Shown: positions 26,750 through 36,270, counted from the stretch's first letter. The stretch: 64,000 bases of DNA from Thermincola carboxydiphila (GCA_016841325.1 JAENZJ010000008.1:1-64000); one strand, 5' to 3'. Made by a program: numbers and translations. The notes: generated by a model from the sequence alone, not told the origin.

Positions 26750-29700
26750 TTACCTGAAATAGGCCACACCGGCCTCAAATATCTTCTGGTCTTTCTCTCC
26801 CGGCACATTTATGGCAACATGGGAACCGATCCGCTCCGAATGACCCATCTTGCCCAGGACCCTGCCATCAGGACTGGTAATACCTTCAATGGCATGCAGT
26901 GACCCATTAGGATTATAAGCAATATCATAAGTGGGTTTGCCGTCAGAATCAACATACTGGGTAGCCACCTGGCCATTTTCAATCATCTGTCTGATTTGCT
27001 CCTCACCGGCGACAAACCTGCCTTCACCGTGAGAAATAGGAATTGTGTGCACATCACCTACATTGGCATTGGCAAACCACGGTGAAAGGGTGGAAACCAC
27101 CTTTGTCCGCACCATACAGGAGGCATGTCGGCCAATGGTATTAAAGGTCAGTGTGGGGCACTCTGCAGTGATTTCAGTGATTTCCCCATATGGCACCAGT
27201 CCCAGCTTGATCAGCGCCTGGAAGCCGTTACAGATCCCCAGTATCAGTCCATCCCTGTTTTTCAGGAGGTTCATCACCGCATCCCTGACCCTGGGATTCC
27301 TGAAAGCAGTGGCAATAAATTTTCCCGAACCGTCAGGCTCGTCGCCGGCGCTGAAACCACCCGGAATCATGATTATCTGGGCTTTGTCTATACCCCTGGC
27401 CATGGCGTCAACAGACAGCTCTATTTCTTCCGGGGACAGGTTCCGGATAACCAGGGTTTCCACTGTGCCTCCGGCTCTTTCAAATGCTCTGGTGGTATCA
27501 TATTCACAATTGGTCCCCGGAAACACGGGAATAAAGACCCTGGGCCGGGCCAGAGTCAGCCTGGGCCGGGCGGTATTTCTCCGGTTACAGGACACCTGTG
27601 CCGGTTTTTGGGAATCCCATTCAGCAGCCACCCGGGTGGGGAAAATCCTCTCCAGGGGAGCAGTCCAGTTTTCAATTGCTTCATCAAGACTGATTTCAAC
27701 ATCATGAAGGCTTTTTTCAACAGTACTTATCCTGATGACAGGCTGTTCCAGTGTCCGGCCCAGTTCCCTGAAGGGGACGTCGCCAAACAGGTCATCCAGA
27801 TCAACACCTGCATTAATTTCCAGGACTATAGAGCCATAATCAGGGGCAAACAGTTCCCGGGTGGTTACCGGTCCGTCAAATTCAATACCTATCTTATTCC
27901 CGAAACACATTTTGCTTACAGCCTCAGCCAGGCCGCCGCCCCGTACCGAGTGTGAAGCCAGCACATGCCCCTGCCGAATCAGCTGGTGGATTTTGGTATA
28001 GTTTTCTTTCAGCCTGTCAAAGCAGGGGACCTCATTTTCATCCCTGGGTGCCGGAATCAGGACCAAACGGCTGCCCGGTTTCTTGAATTCCTGGGAAACC
28101 ACCTGTTCCACGTTGACGGTATCCACGGCAAAAGCAACCAGGGTGGGCGGGACATTCAGGTCCTTAAAGGTCCCTGACATGCTGTCCTTACCGCCTATCG
28201 CCGCAATGCCCAGCTTCTTCTGGGCATAAAAGGCCCCCAGGAGCGCACTGAAGGGTTTCCCCCATTTGACCGGGTCTGTGCCCAGTTTTTCAAAGTATTC
28301 CTGCAGGGTAAGCCTGACCCTGCTGTAATCCCCGCCAAGGGCGACAATCCTGGCAACAGCCTCCACAACAGCATATAAAGCCCCGTGGAACGGGCTCCAG
28401 CAGGCCAGTTTCGGGTTATAGCCAAAGGCCATCAAAGTACCGGTTCTGGTTTCACCCGACACCAGGGGAATCTTGGCAGCCATTCCCTCAGCCGGGGTCA
28501 ACTGGTACCTGCCCCCAAAGGGGAGCAGCACCGAACCTGCGCCGATGGTACTGTCAAACATCTCCACAAGGCCCTTCTGCCCGCAAACATTAAGCTCCCT
28601 GAGGTTTGCCAGCCACGCCTTCTTCAGGTTTCCGGCTTCCCGGGCAACTGTTTCGGGAATAATATTAAAGAAATTCCTGCCTGCATCAGGTGCAGCCACC
28701 CCGACAGTAGTGTTTTGTTTCACACCGTTTGTATTCAGAAAATCCCTGCTTATATCTACAATATTCCGGCCCCTCCAGGACATCCTCAGCCTCCGGTCTG
28801 CGGTAACCCTGGCCACAACCGTTGCCTCCAGGTTTTCCCGGCGCGCCCTGTCTATGAAGGTTTCTGCATCAGCAGCTGCCACTACCACTGCCATCCGCTC
28901 CTGAGACTCGGAGATGGCCAGCTCTGTCCCATCAAGCCCTTCATACTTTTTCGGTACGGCATCAAGGTCTATTTCCAGGCCGTCAGTCAGTTCACCTATG
29001 GCCACAGATACTCCACCGGCTCCGAAATCATTACACCTCTTAATCATGGTACTGACCTCAGGGTCCCTGAAGAGCCTCTGAATTTTCCGCTCCTCAGGCG
29101 GGTTCCCCTTCTGCACCTCGGCCCCGCAGGTCAGGATAGATTCTTCATCATGTTCCTTGGAGGAACCGGTAGCCCCTCCGCACCCGTCACGGCCTGTCCT
29201 GCCGCCTACAAGGATGACCAGGTCACCTTCTGCCGGGGCCTTCCTGACCACATTTCTCCTGGGCGCAGCGCCGATGACCGCTCCAATTTCCATCCTCTTG
29301 GCAATAAACCCCTCATCATAAACTTCAGCCACCTGACCGGTAGCCAGCCCTATCTGGTTGCCATAAGAGCTGTAGCCTGCAGCTGCTTCGGTGGTAATCT
29401 TCCGCTGGGGCAGTTTCCCCGGCAGGGTGTCTTCTATTCCGGCCCTGGGGTCGCCGCTGCCGGTAACCCTCATTGCCTGGTATACGTAAGACCTGCCTGA
29501 CAGCGGGTCCCTGATAGCCCCTCCCAGGCACGTTGCCGCACCTCCGAAAGGCTCAATTTCAGTGGGGTGGTTATGGGTTTCATTCTTGAACATTACCAGC
29601 CATTCTTCGTCTTTTCCGTCTACATCAACAGTCACAGCTATACTGCATGCATTTATCTCATCTGACTCGTCCAGGTCATTGAGTTTCCCGCTCTTCTTGA

Positions 29701-30571
29701 GCTCCTTCATTGCCATCAGGGCCAGGTCCATCAGGCAGAAGTCTTTCTCTCCCTGTTCAGCCCCTCCGCCATAGACATATTCCCTTGACTGCAAATACTC
29801 CCTGTAAGCGGTCTCCACCGGAACCGTAAAGTCTCCCTGTTCGACTGCCACCTCACGGATTTCTGTAAGAAAAGTAGTATGCCTGCAGTGGTCTGACCAG
29901 TAGGTGTCAATAACACGCAGTTCGGTGACGGTCGGGTCCCTTTGCTCAGTGTCCCGGAAATAATCCCTGAGAAACCTGAGGTCATCAAAGCTCATAGCAA
30001 AGCCCATGCTGTCAAAAAACTCCTGCAGCTCTGATTCAGTTTTCGAAATAAACCCGGTAATCACCGCAACATCTGAAGGCACCGCACACTCAATATCCAG
30101 GCTTTCCGGTTTGTCCAGAGAGGCCTCCCTGGAGTCAACCGGGTTGATGCAATAGCTTTTTATCCTGGCAAAATCAGCATCAGATATTTCCCCTTCCAGG
30201 ATGACCACCCTGGCGGAGCTTACAGCCGGTTTTTCCCTTTGGCTCAGGAGCTGCAGGCACTGGGCAGCAGAATCTGCTCTCTGGTCATACTGTCCCGGCA
30301 GGTATTCCATGGCAAATACCCTGCTGCCTGCAACCGGTGCCGGCAGAATTTCATCATATACATAATCAACGGGCGGCTCTGAAAAAATGGTGGTTCGCGC
30401 CTCCCGGTATTCTTCACCGGTAATTCCACATACGTCATAACGGTTAATCATCCTTACCGCTTTCAGGCCTTTAAGGCCGAGGTTTTGCCTGAGGTCGGCC
30501 AGAAGGTTGCGGGCTTCAATATCAAAGCCCTGCTTCTTTTCCACATAAATACGTCTTACACCGGAATTCAT
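26750..30571 (-). CDS. purL: Phosphoribosylformylglycinamidine synthase, single-chain form
   Basis: FGAM synthase in one 1273-residue chain: an N-terminal PurS-like region, a linker and the double AIRS-like synthetase core (KNETHNHPTEIEPFGGAATC is a landmark), with a C-terminal glutaminase holding the nucleophile in GICNGFQALIKLGL and the His of SHGEGRF. This large form replaces separate purS, purQ and purL, none of which occurs in the main operon. The ATG at 30571 follows GGGAGGTAATAC; upstream in-frame codons overlap that site. It is transcribed apart from the other pur genes and divergently from a LysR regulator. Confidence 0.96.
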   Translation of the reverse strand: MNSGVRRIYVEKKQGFDIEARNLLADLRQNLGLKGLKAVRMINRYDVCGITGEEYREARTTIFSEPPVDYVYDEILPAPVAGSRVFAMEYLPGQYDQRADSAAQCLQLLSQREKPAVSSARVVILEGEISDADFARIKSYCINPVDSREASLDKPESLDIECAVPSDVAVITGFISKTESELQEFFDSMGFAMSFDDLRFLRDYFRDTEQRDPTVTELRVIDTYWSDHCRHTTFLTEIREVAVEQGDFTVPVETAYREYLQSREYVYGGGAEQGEKDFCLMDLALMAMKELKKSGKLNDLDESDEINACSIAVTVDVDGKDEEWLVMFKNETHNHPTEIEPFGGAATCLGGAIRDPLSGRSYVYQAMRVTGSGDPRAGIEDTLPGKLPQRKITTEAAAGYSSYGNQIGLATGQVAEVYDEGFIAKRMEIGAVIGAAPRRNVVRKAPAEGDLVILVGGRTGRDGCGGATGSSKEHDEESILTCGAEVQKGNPPEERKIQRLFRDPEVSTMIKRCNDFGAGGVSVAIGELTDGLEIDLDAVPKKYEGLDGTELAISESQERMAVVVAAADAETFIDRARRENLEATVVARVTADRRLRMSWRGRNIVDISRDFLNTNGVKQNTTVGVAAPDAGRNFFNIIPETVAREAGNLKKAWLANLRELNVCGQKGLVEMFDSTIGAGSVLLPFGGRYQLTPAEGMAAKIPLVSGETRTGTLMAFGYNPKLACWSPFHGALYAVVEAVARIVALGGDYSRVRLTLQEYFEKLGTDPVKWGKPFSALLGAFYAQKKLGIAAIGGKDSMSGTFKDLNVPPTLVAFAVDTVNVEQVVSQEFKKPGSRLVLIPAPRDENEVPCFDRLKENYTKIHQLIRQGHVLASHSVRGGGLAEAVSKMCFGNKIGIEFDGPVTTRELFAPDYGSIVLEINAGVDLDDLFGDVPFRELGRTLEQPVIRISTVEKSLHDVEISLDEAIENWTAPLERIFPTRVAAEWDSQKPAQVSCNRRNTARPRLTLARPRVFIPVFPGTNCEYDTTRAFERAGGTVETLVIRNLSPEEIELSVDAMARGIDKAQIIMIPGGFSAGDEPDGSGKFIATAFRNPRVRDAVMNLLKNRDGLILGICNGFQALIKLGLVPYGEITEITAECPTLTFNTIGRHASCMVRTKVVSTLSPWFANANVGDVHTIPISHGEGRFVAGEEQIRQMIENGQVATQYVDSDGKPTYDIAYNPNGSLHAIEGITSPDGRVLGKMGHSERIGSHVAINVPGEKDQKIFEAGVAYFR

Positions 30572-30691
30572 CAGTATTACCTCCCGCAATTTGTTCTTTA
30601 CAAATACAATTGTAACATAATAAAATTAATAAGAATAGTTAATAATTCTAATGTATTTTATTAGCTCAGTTAATATATGGAGGCGGTTAGC

Positions 30692-31576
30692 GTGGATGTG
30701 AATTTTGAGCTGTACAAGGTGTTTTATTATGTGGCCCGGGACCTGAGCTTTTCTTCGGCCTCAGACCGGCTGTATATCTCCCAGTCGGCGGTCAGCCAGT
30801 CAGTTAAACTCCTTGAAGAGAAAATGAACTGCAGGCTCTTTATAAGGAATACCAAGCGGGTCAGGCTGACCCGGGAAGGTGAAATGCTGTTTGAGTATAT
30901 CTCTCAGGCTTTTAATTTTATCAGGGCCGGGGAACGGCGGGTCAGTGAACTGCGTTCCCTGGAAAGCGGTGAAGTCAGGATAGGGGCCAGTGACACCATC
31001 TGCAAATACTACCTTTTGCCATATTTCAAAAAATTCATCAGCCTATATCCCAATATCAATATCCAGGTCACTAACCGCACCTCACCTATGTGTATTGAAC
31101 TGCTGAATAATGGGGCAGTGGATGTTATAGTTGTCAACATTCCGCAAAAAATGGATAAGAATCATAATATCCGGGAATTAAAAGAGATTCAGGATGTTTT
31201 TATTGCCGGAAACAATTTCGCCCAACTTCAAGACAGGGTACTGCAGCTTGAAGAACTCGCTGCTTATCCCCTCCTGATGCTGGAGAAAAATACTATTACC
31301 AGGGAATTCATCGACTCCTATCTTAAGCAAAAGGGCATCAGCCTGACTCCCGAGATAGAGCTGGGAAGTGTCGACCTGCTGGTGGAACTGGCAAAAATCG
31401 GCCTCGGCATATCTTTTGTAGTCAGGGATTATATTGCCAGGGAACTGGCCAATGGAGAAGTCTTTGTACTCAACATCAAAGAAACCATACCCCAGAGGAA
31501 ACTGGGTATCATCACCCACCGGAGAATCCCGGTATCTCTGGCCGCCCAGAAGTTTGTCCAATTATTCCATAAATAG
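30692..31576 (+). CDS. LysR family transcriptional regulator
   Basis: The N-terminal winged helix-turn-helix (LSFSSASDRLYISQSAVSQSVKLLEEKM) and the C-terminal periplasmic-binding-like effector domain from about residue 90 are typical. The 294-residue length is normal. I placed the start at the GTG at 30692, eight bases after GGAGG, rather than the ATG that overlaps this site. It is divergent from purL across about 120 AT-rich bases and followed by a hairpin. The ligand is unknown; control of purL is possible from position only. Confidence 0.88.
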   Translation: MDVNFELYKVFYYVARDLSFSSASDRLYISQSAVSQSVKLLEEKMNCRLFIRNTKRVRLTREGEMLFEYISQAFNFIRAGERRVSELRSLESGEVRIGASDTICKYYLLPYFKKFISLYPNINIQVTNRTSPMCIELLNNGAVDVIVVNIPQKMDKNHNIRELKEIQDVFIAGNNFAQLQDRVLQLEELAAYPLLMLEKNTITREFIDSYLKQKGISLTPEIELGSVDLLVELAKIGLGISFVVRDYIARELANGEVFVLNIKETIPQRKLGIITHRRIPVSLAAQKFVQLFHK

Positions 31577-31594
31577 ATATTCTGTTATATGTAA

Positions 31595-31622
31595 GGGGCC
31601 GCTCATTAATTAAGCGGCCCCT
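31595..31622. terminator. Hairpin between the convergent LysR and DUF421 genes
   Basis: GGGGCCGCT pairs with AGCGGCCCC around CATTAATTA. No long T-run follows on either strand, so termination strength is uncertain. Confidence 0.5.
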
Positions 31623-32329
31623 CATTCAATCCCGTGTTTTCCTTCATGCTCCCCCTGCCGGTACTTTTCCGACACATGCAGGTTCCCTACCGTATCCAGA
31701 CCGGCATAAACCACGTTTTTAACATCCCTGACCCCCTGTTCTTTGAGCCTGTCAAGGAGCCAGCTTTCATCCAGATAAGCATCATAAAGGTTATCATACA
31801 TAATGTGTCCATCTATGATAATATCCCGTGTCAGGCCTTTATAAGCTGTGGGAATCCCTAAATCCGAGGGGGTCAGGGGCTGCTTCTGGGACCTGGGAAG
31901 CACAGATACCTTGCCATTGGTTTCAATGACTGCAAATTCAACATCTCCTATATTGAACACATTTTTCTGCCTCAGCTGCATCTGGAGTTCATCCAAAGAA
32001 AGCCGTGTCTTTCGGAGATTCTGGTCAATTATCTTACCATTTTCAATCAGGACCAGAGGTTCTGAGTCTAACAGTTTCCTCATGGCAAAACTCTTAATGT
32101 GCAGATAATCCACCGCCACGGTAAGCAGGCTGAATACTGTCAGCGACAGCAGGGCTGAAATACGGTCGGGCCCCAGAACCACATTTGCTGTTAAGGTACC
32201 GAGTGTCACCCCAAGGATGAAATCAAAAAACGTCAGTTGTGACATTGTTTTTCTGCCGACCACCCTGACTAAAAAGAGCACATAACAGTAAGCTGCAAAG
32301 GCAATAAATACTGTTTTTATTAACACCAC
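31622..32329 (-). CDS. DUF421 (YetF/YdfS-type) membrane protein
   Basis: DUF421 proteins have three N-terminal membrane helices and a conserved soluble C-terminal domain. Here RVVGRKTMSQLTFFDFILGVTLGTL (about residues 22-46) and GDVEFAVIETNGKVSVLPRSQKQPLTPSDL are the hallmarks in 235 residues. Relatives in Bacillus are spore inner-membrane proteins linked to wet-heat resistance, but the biochemical role is not settled. The start is GTG, seven bases after GGGAGG. It follows a DUF4363 gene on the minus strand and is one of three DUF421 copies here. Confidence 0.9.
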   Translation of the reverse strand: MVLIKTVFIAFAAYCYVLFLVRVVGRKTMSQLTFFDFILGVTLGTLTANVVLGPDRISALLSLTVFSLLTVAVDYLHIKSFAMRKLLDSEPLVLIENGKIIDQNLRKTRLSLDELQMQLRQKNVFNIGDVEFAVIETNGKVSVLPRSQKQPLTPSDLGIPTAYKGLTRDIIIDGHIMYDNLYDAYLDESWLLDRLKEQGVRDVKNVVYAGLDTVGNLHVSEKYRQGEHEGKHGIE

Positions 32330-32371
32330 CGGAATTCCTCCCTGTCAGAAAGGCGCGGGCCTTTCTTTTTT

Positions 32372-32767
32372 TTAATTTCCCAGTTCCCTCCAGTGCCCTC
32401 TGGCTTCATAAAGCTCACCCAGGGCGCCTTTTTCGTCATTGGCCTGAATGTATCCCTCGATACGGTCCAGGTTAATTATCAGGTCTGCCATTTCATCCAG
32501 TTCCACACTGTAGCGGAGGATTTTAAATGACTCATTCAGTGAAGACCTCAAAATATGGGTATTGGCCGCTGCCCCGGACCAGTTTTTTTCCTTCAGGTCT
32601 TTTTCAATTACGGCAAAAGTCTGCGAGATATGATGCCTGGTATCAAGCGGTCCTTTCAGGACGGGACCCGAAACCATAACTGCCAGGAAAATGCCCAGTA
32701 ACATTATAGGCAGCAAGTAGGACGAAATTTTTTGTGATTTGGCATTTTTTCTTTTAGTTAAACCCAT
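32372..32767 (-). CDS. DUF4363 family protein
   Basis: A 131-residue protein with one N-terminal membrane anchor (about 14-38) followed by a helical extracytoplasmic domain (WSGAAANTHILRSSLNESFK...). DUF4363 genes typically sit next to DUF421 genes, as this one does on both sides. The ATG at 32767 lies one base after the upstream DUF421 stop; a GTG three codons earlier is the alternative. Function unknown. Confidence 0.78.
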   Translation of the reverse strand: MGLTKRKNAKSQKISSYLLPIMLLGIFLAVMVSGPVLKGPLDTRHHISQTFAVIEKDLKEKNWSGAAANTHILRSSLNESFKILRYSVELDEMADLIINLDRIEGYIQANDEKGALGELYEARGHWRELGN

Positions 32768-32768
32768 T

Positions 32769-33488
32769 CTAATCACTCAAGTCGTTCAATTTTACCAGGT
32801 GGTCCCTGTATTTGTCCACATAGAGCGTCCCCTGGGTATCCAGTGATGCCAGCAGGACCTGAGAAACATCACTGACCCCGTGTCTGGTGAGTTCGCTTTG
32901 CAGCCAAACCCTGTCGAGATTAAGATGCTTCAGGTTCTGCTCCAGTACCTTTCCGTCATAAATGATTACTGTTTGCAGCCCGTCATATTTTGTATTTAGG
33001 TTAAGGTCATTTGGGGTTACCGGCTGGTATTGTGATTTCTTCAGCACAGAAATCTCTCCACTGCGCTCCAGAACAGCAAACTCAACCTGCTTGATATCAA
33101 AAATATCCTTGCTTCTCAGTTGTTCCAACAGGTCAGAAACAGTATACCGCATCTTTCGCATGGTATCTTCCATGATCATGCCATTCATAATAACTACCGA
33201 CGGCTCTCCGTCAACTAACTTGGAGGCTTTACGCCACTTAACACTTGCCAGCTGCATTAAAAAAGCAAATCCTACCCATGTTAAAAGTCCCACCCAATGG
33301 GGTAAAACACTGCTGGTCAGGTCGGTTGTTAATGAAGATGCCGTTGAACCGATTGTGATGCCTAAAATATAATCAAAAACAGTCAATTCACTTACCTGCT
33401 GTTTCCCCAAAACCCGCGTGAATATCAGGAGGGTGAAAAACCCAATAGCTGCTCTCACAACCTCAACATAGACTTCACTGATTAACAT
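32769..33488 (-). CDS. DUF421 membrane protein
   Basis: Second DUF421 copy, about 239 residues, with LGKQQVSELTVFDYILGITIGSTAS and VEFAVLERSGEISVLKKSQYQPVTPNDL. It heads the minus-strand arm of the cluster (DUF421, DUF4363, DUF421). The start is uncertain: GTG, ATG and ATG lie within five codons; I chose the ATG at 33488 because AGGTGGGG then has a usable distance. Confidence 0.88.
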   Translation of the reverse strand: MLISEVYVEVVRAAIGFFTLLIFTRVLGKQQVSELTVFDYILGITIGSTASSLTTDLTSSVLPHWVGLLTWVGFAFLMQLASVKWRKASKLVDGEPSVVIMNGMIMEDTMRKMRYTVSDLLEQLRSKDIFDIKQVEFAVLERSGEISVLKKSQYQPVTPNDLNLNTKYDGLQTVIIYDGKVLEQNLKHLNLDRVWLQSELTRHGVSDVSQVLLASLDTQGTLYVDKYRDHLVKLNDLSD

Positions 33489-33707
33489 TTGCATCCCCAC
33501 CTGGAATTATTGTTAGCATTTGACACCAAAATTATTTGCCTGACAAATATTCCGATGTGAATTAAAGAATATTTTGGCCCCTGTCAGAAAACAATATTTA
33601 GGAATAAATCTTTAATCAGGAAGAAACAGCTAATGCCAACAATGGCAGGCTGGAGGCAGCAGAATGAAATAGATTAACACTAAGGCAGCAGAGGAGGAGG
33701 TGAATAA

Positions 33708-34067
33708 ATGAAGCATGCTTTAGCTCTTGTAATTAAATTTGCCATGATAGCCGTGGTATTGGAAGTCGTCCTGGGATATTTAACTGACCTCTCCATAGTA
33801 AATATCCTGTATGTTGCCCTGGCAGTAACCCTGTTAGCCTATCTTATAGGGGATTTGTTTGTCCTCGACAAGACTAACAATACTGTCGCCACAATTGCTG
33901 ATGCCGGACTGGCATTATTCACAATCTGGGCATTCAACTGGATCATGCCTGATGCTGATATTTCCTTTACTGATGCCCTTATTGCAGCTGCAGTCCTGGC
34001 AGTTGGAGAATGGATTTATCATAAGTATGTCAGGCGGGCGGTATTTCCTCCGGTCGAAGGAGCATGA
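33708..34067 (+). CDS. DUF2512 (YndM-type) membrane protein
   Basis: A 119-residue protein with four hydrophobic helices covering most of its length (about 5-24, 30-50, 60-80 and 87-105), matching DUF2512, a family of small membrane proteins in spore-forming Bacillota. A strong GGAGGAGGTGAA site precedes the ATG. It heads the plus-strand arm of the DUF421 cluster and is followed by a terminator hairpin. Function unknown. Confidence 0.85.
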   Translation: MKHALALVIKFAMIAVVLEVVLGYLTDLSIVNILYVALAVTLLAYLIGDLFVLDKTNNTVATIADAGLALFTIWAFNWIMPDADISFTDALIAAAVLAVGEWIYHKYVRRAVFPPVEGA

Positions 34068-34086
34068 GAATTATCAGCAAACAAAC

Positions 34087-34116
34087 AAGCAGACCATTTC
34101 AGGTCTGCTTAATTTT
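34087..34116 (+). terminator. Terminator after the DUF2512 gene
   Basis: AAGCAGACC pairs with GGTCTGCTT around ATTTCA, followed by AATTTTAC. Its short T-run may allow read-through into the next genes. Confidence 0.65.
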
Positions 34117-34141
34117 ACACACTATTCAGAGGTGAATAACA

Positions 34142-34513
34142 ATGTTTGATAGATTTACCATTCGGACATGGATATCTGTGACTTTACTGTTTGCTTTTGT
34201 TCTGCTGTGGGTCCTTTTTGAAGTTTCAATCCCGAAACAACAAATGCTCAGTACAGTAAACCGCCTGGAGTCGGCAGTTGAGTCTGAAAACTGGAGTGCT
34301 GCCGAGGCATCCATGTCCCAATTGGAATCCCAGTGGAAAGGATCTAAACTTGTAATTCAGATGGCAAACGGGAGTGAAGAAGTACTGGTGGCAGATAATC
34401 TGATAGGTCAGGCTAAAGCGCTGGTTGAACATCAGGAAGACGATGTTATTGAACACATCGGGGCTCTGAAATCGGCATTACAATCTACGACAGTTGCCTT
34501 TCCCGGTCCTTAG
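34142..34513 (+). CDS. DUF4363 family protein
   Basis: Second DUF4363 copy, 123 residues: one membrane anchor (about 9-29) and a helical outer domain including ENWSAAEASMSQLESQWK, similar in pattern to the copy at 32372-32767. It starts at ATG behind GAGGTGAA. Its stop overlaps the AGGAGGG site of the following DUF421 gene, so translation of the two is probably linked. Confidence 0.8.
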   Translation: MFDRFTIRTWISVTLLFAFVLLWVLFEVSIPKQQMLSTVNRLESAVESENWSAAEASMSQLESQWKGSKLVIQMANGSEEVLVADNLIGQAKALVEHQEDDVIEHIGALKSALQSTTVAFPGP

Positions 34514-34524
34514 GAGGGTAAAAA

Positions 34525-35202
34525 ACGGAGAACTTTCTTTCTTATTCATTCAGAGTATTAATCATCTTCTTTTTCACTTATTTATCAGCAAGGGCTTTAT
34601 CCAAAAAAGCAATTGCAGAAATGACATCCTATGAAATGGCTGGAATAATACTTTTATCAACAGTTGCGGCTGAGCCTTTGGTAACCAAGGTAACCACAAA
34701 AGCAATTTGGGGTACCGGATTACTTGTCTTTTTAATTATTGTTGTATCCCGATTATCATTGGTAAAAAAATTAACACCGATATTGGAACATACTCCAACA
34801 GTAGTGATTCAAAACGGGCAAATAGACATGAATGCCTTAAAACATAATACTTTAAGCCTCAACCAACTTATGGGGCTGTTAAGACAAAAAGGGTATGACA
34901 AAGTTTCTGATGTGGAGTTTGCCATTTTTGAACCACAGGGAAATATATCTGCATTTCCCAGGTCGCAAAAGCGCCCTGTCCAGCCAAGTGACTTAAACAT
35001 CGCCACCAAGTATGAGGGGTTGACAATTCCCTTGATCATGGATGGGGAAATAATGAGGAAAAACCTGAAACACGTGAATCTCGATGAGACATGGTTAATG
35101 CAGGAAATCCAAAAACAGGGTATTACTGATTATAAGAATCAGGTTGGACTTGCCCAGTTAGATACTCAGGGGAATTTATTGATCTCCAAAAAAGCTACCT
35201 AA
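34525..35202 (+). CDS. DUF421 membrane protein with apparent ACG start
   Basis: The reading frame is open back to a TAA at 34519, and the residues before the first ATG (34621) encode the family's first membrane helix (FRVLIIFFFTYLSARALSKK). The natural start position, seven bases after AGGAGG, reads ACG-GAG-AAC, one transition from ATG-GAG-AAC. From ACG the product is 225 residues, a full-length DUF421 protein with SDVEFAIFEPQGNISAFPRS. Starting at 34621 would delete a helix. It is either a rare ACG start with low output or a gene disabled by one base change. Confidence 0.7.
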   Translation, partial: TENFLSYSFRVLIIFFFTYLSARALSKKAIAEMTSYEMAGIILLSTVAAEPLVTKVTTKAIWGTGLLVFLIIVVSRLSLVKKLTPILEHTPTVVIQNGQIDMNALKHNTLSLNQLMGLLRQKGYDKVSDVEFAIFEPQGNISAFPRSQKRPVQPSDLNIATKYEGLTIPLIMDGEIMRKNLKHVNLDETWLMQEIQKQGITDYKNQVGLAQLDTQGNLLISKKAT

Positions 35203-35214
35203 ATGAACCTTCCT

Positions 35215-35245
35215 GAATAAAAAATACCCCCCGGGAAGAGGGGTA
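35215..35245 (-). terminator. Terminator after cydB
   Basis: Minus-strand stem TACCCC/GGGGTA followed by TTTTTTATTC, just beyond the cydB stop. Confidence 0.7.
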
Positions 35246-35252
35246 AAATGAA

Positions 35253-36269
35253 TTAATATCCGTCCTGGTCCGGGGAGACCTTGCCGCCAAATACTCTGTA
35301 GACATAAACAGTATAAAAGAGTACGATTGGAACCCCGGTCAGGGCAATAACCAGCATAGTCTTCAGGGTTAACGGCGAAGAAGCCGCATTATAGATGTTA
35401 AGGCTTAAATCCGGATTCAGGCCTGGCACCAGGTTGGGGAACATCCCCAGGGCCAGGGTAAGAATCATGGTCCCGAAAACTACAGCTGAAGCCAGGAAGG
35501 CCAAACCTTCCTTTCCCTGCTTAACCAGTATGGGCAGACTTACTATACCGGTAACTGTCAACAGGGGAACCAGGTATAAAGCCGGATATGCTGCATAGTT
35601 AGCAAAAAGACCAGGTGCTGTCAGGTAAGTATAACCCGTTACCACTGCATAAAGAATAGCAAAGGTGAGCCAGACTTTGGGGAAGAGTCTTTGAGACCTT
35701 ACCCTCAGGTCTCCGTCCTGTTTCAAAATTGTATAAACCGAACCGTGCATAATAAAGGCTGCCAGCCCCAACAAGCCGGTTAGCAGGGCATAGGGGTTTA
35801 ACAGGGCCCAGAAACCGCCTGTATAATGGTAGCCTGCATCCAGGGGTAAACCCCTGGCAACATTACCCACAGCTACTCCAAAAAGGAGGGCAGGTATCAG
35901 GCTTCCGGCAAAAAACAGTATATCCAGTCTGCCATACCATTCCGGGCCTGACTTGCTTCTGTATTCCAGGGCTGCTGCGCGCATTATAAGTCCAACCACA
36001 ACAAGAATCATTGCCAGGTAAAAACCACTGAAAACAGAGGCGTAAACCATCGGAAAAGCAGCAAACAGGGCGCCGCCGCCGGTGAGCAGCCAAACCTCGT
36101 TTCCATCCCAGAAAGGCCCTATGGAATTAATCAGGGCTTTTTTGTCCCTCTCACTCCTGCTGAGGAAAGGATACAGAATGCCCACCCCCAGGTCGAAACC
36201 GTCCAGAATGGCATAACCGATTATCAATACTCCAACTAGCAAAAACCAGATTGTGTTTAAATCCATCAT
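35253..36269 (-). CDS. cydB: Cytochrome bd ubiquinol/menaquinol oxidase subunit II
   Basis: The 338-residue membrane protein matches CydB (DGFDLGVGILYPFLSRSERDKKALINSIGPFWDGNEVWLL spans residues from about 22; quoted only as a landmark region). It starts at ATG behind GGAGGTG, which lies in the last codons of cydA, so the two subunits are translated together. The bd oxidase reduces O2 at high affinity and would protect an anaerobe or allow microaerobic respiration. No cydCD or cydX is visible. Confidence 0.95.
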   Translation of the reverse strand: MMDLNTIWFLLVGVLIIGYAILDGFDLGVGILYPFLSRSERDKKALINSIGPFWDGNEVWLLTGGGALFAAFPMVYASVFSGFYLAMILVVVGLIMRAAALEYRSKSGPEWYGRLDILFFAGSLIPALLFGVAVGNVARGLPLDAGYHYTGGFWALLNPYALLTGLLGLAAFIMHGSVYTILKQDGDLRVRSQRLFPKVWLTFAILYAVVTGYTYLTAPGLFANYAAYPALYLVPLLTVTGIVSLPILVKQGKEGLAFLASAVVFGTMILTLALGMFPNLVPGLNPDLSLNIYNAASSPLTLKTMLVIALTGVPIVLFYTVYVYRVFGGKVSPDQDGY

Positions 36270-36270
36270 A

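Noticed and set aside
28385-29500. Long plus-strand frame opposite purL (371 codons)
   Set aside because: Antisense shadow of a strongly conserved gene; composition rich in Pro, Gly and His with no recognisable domain.
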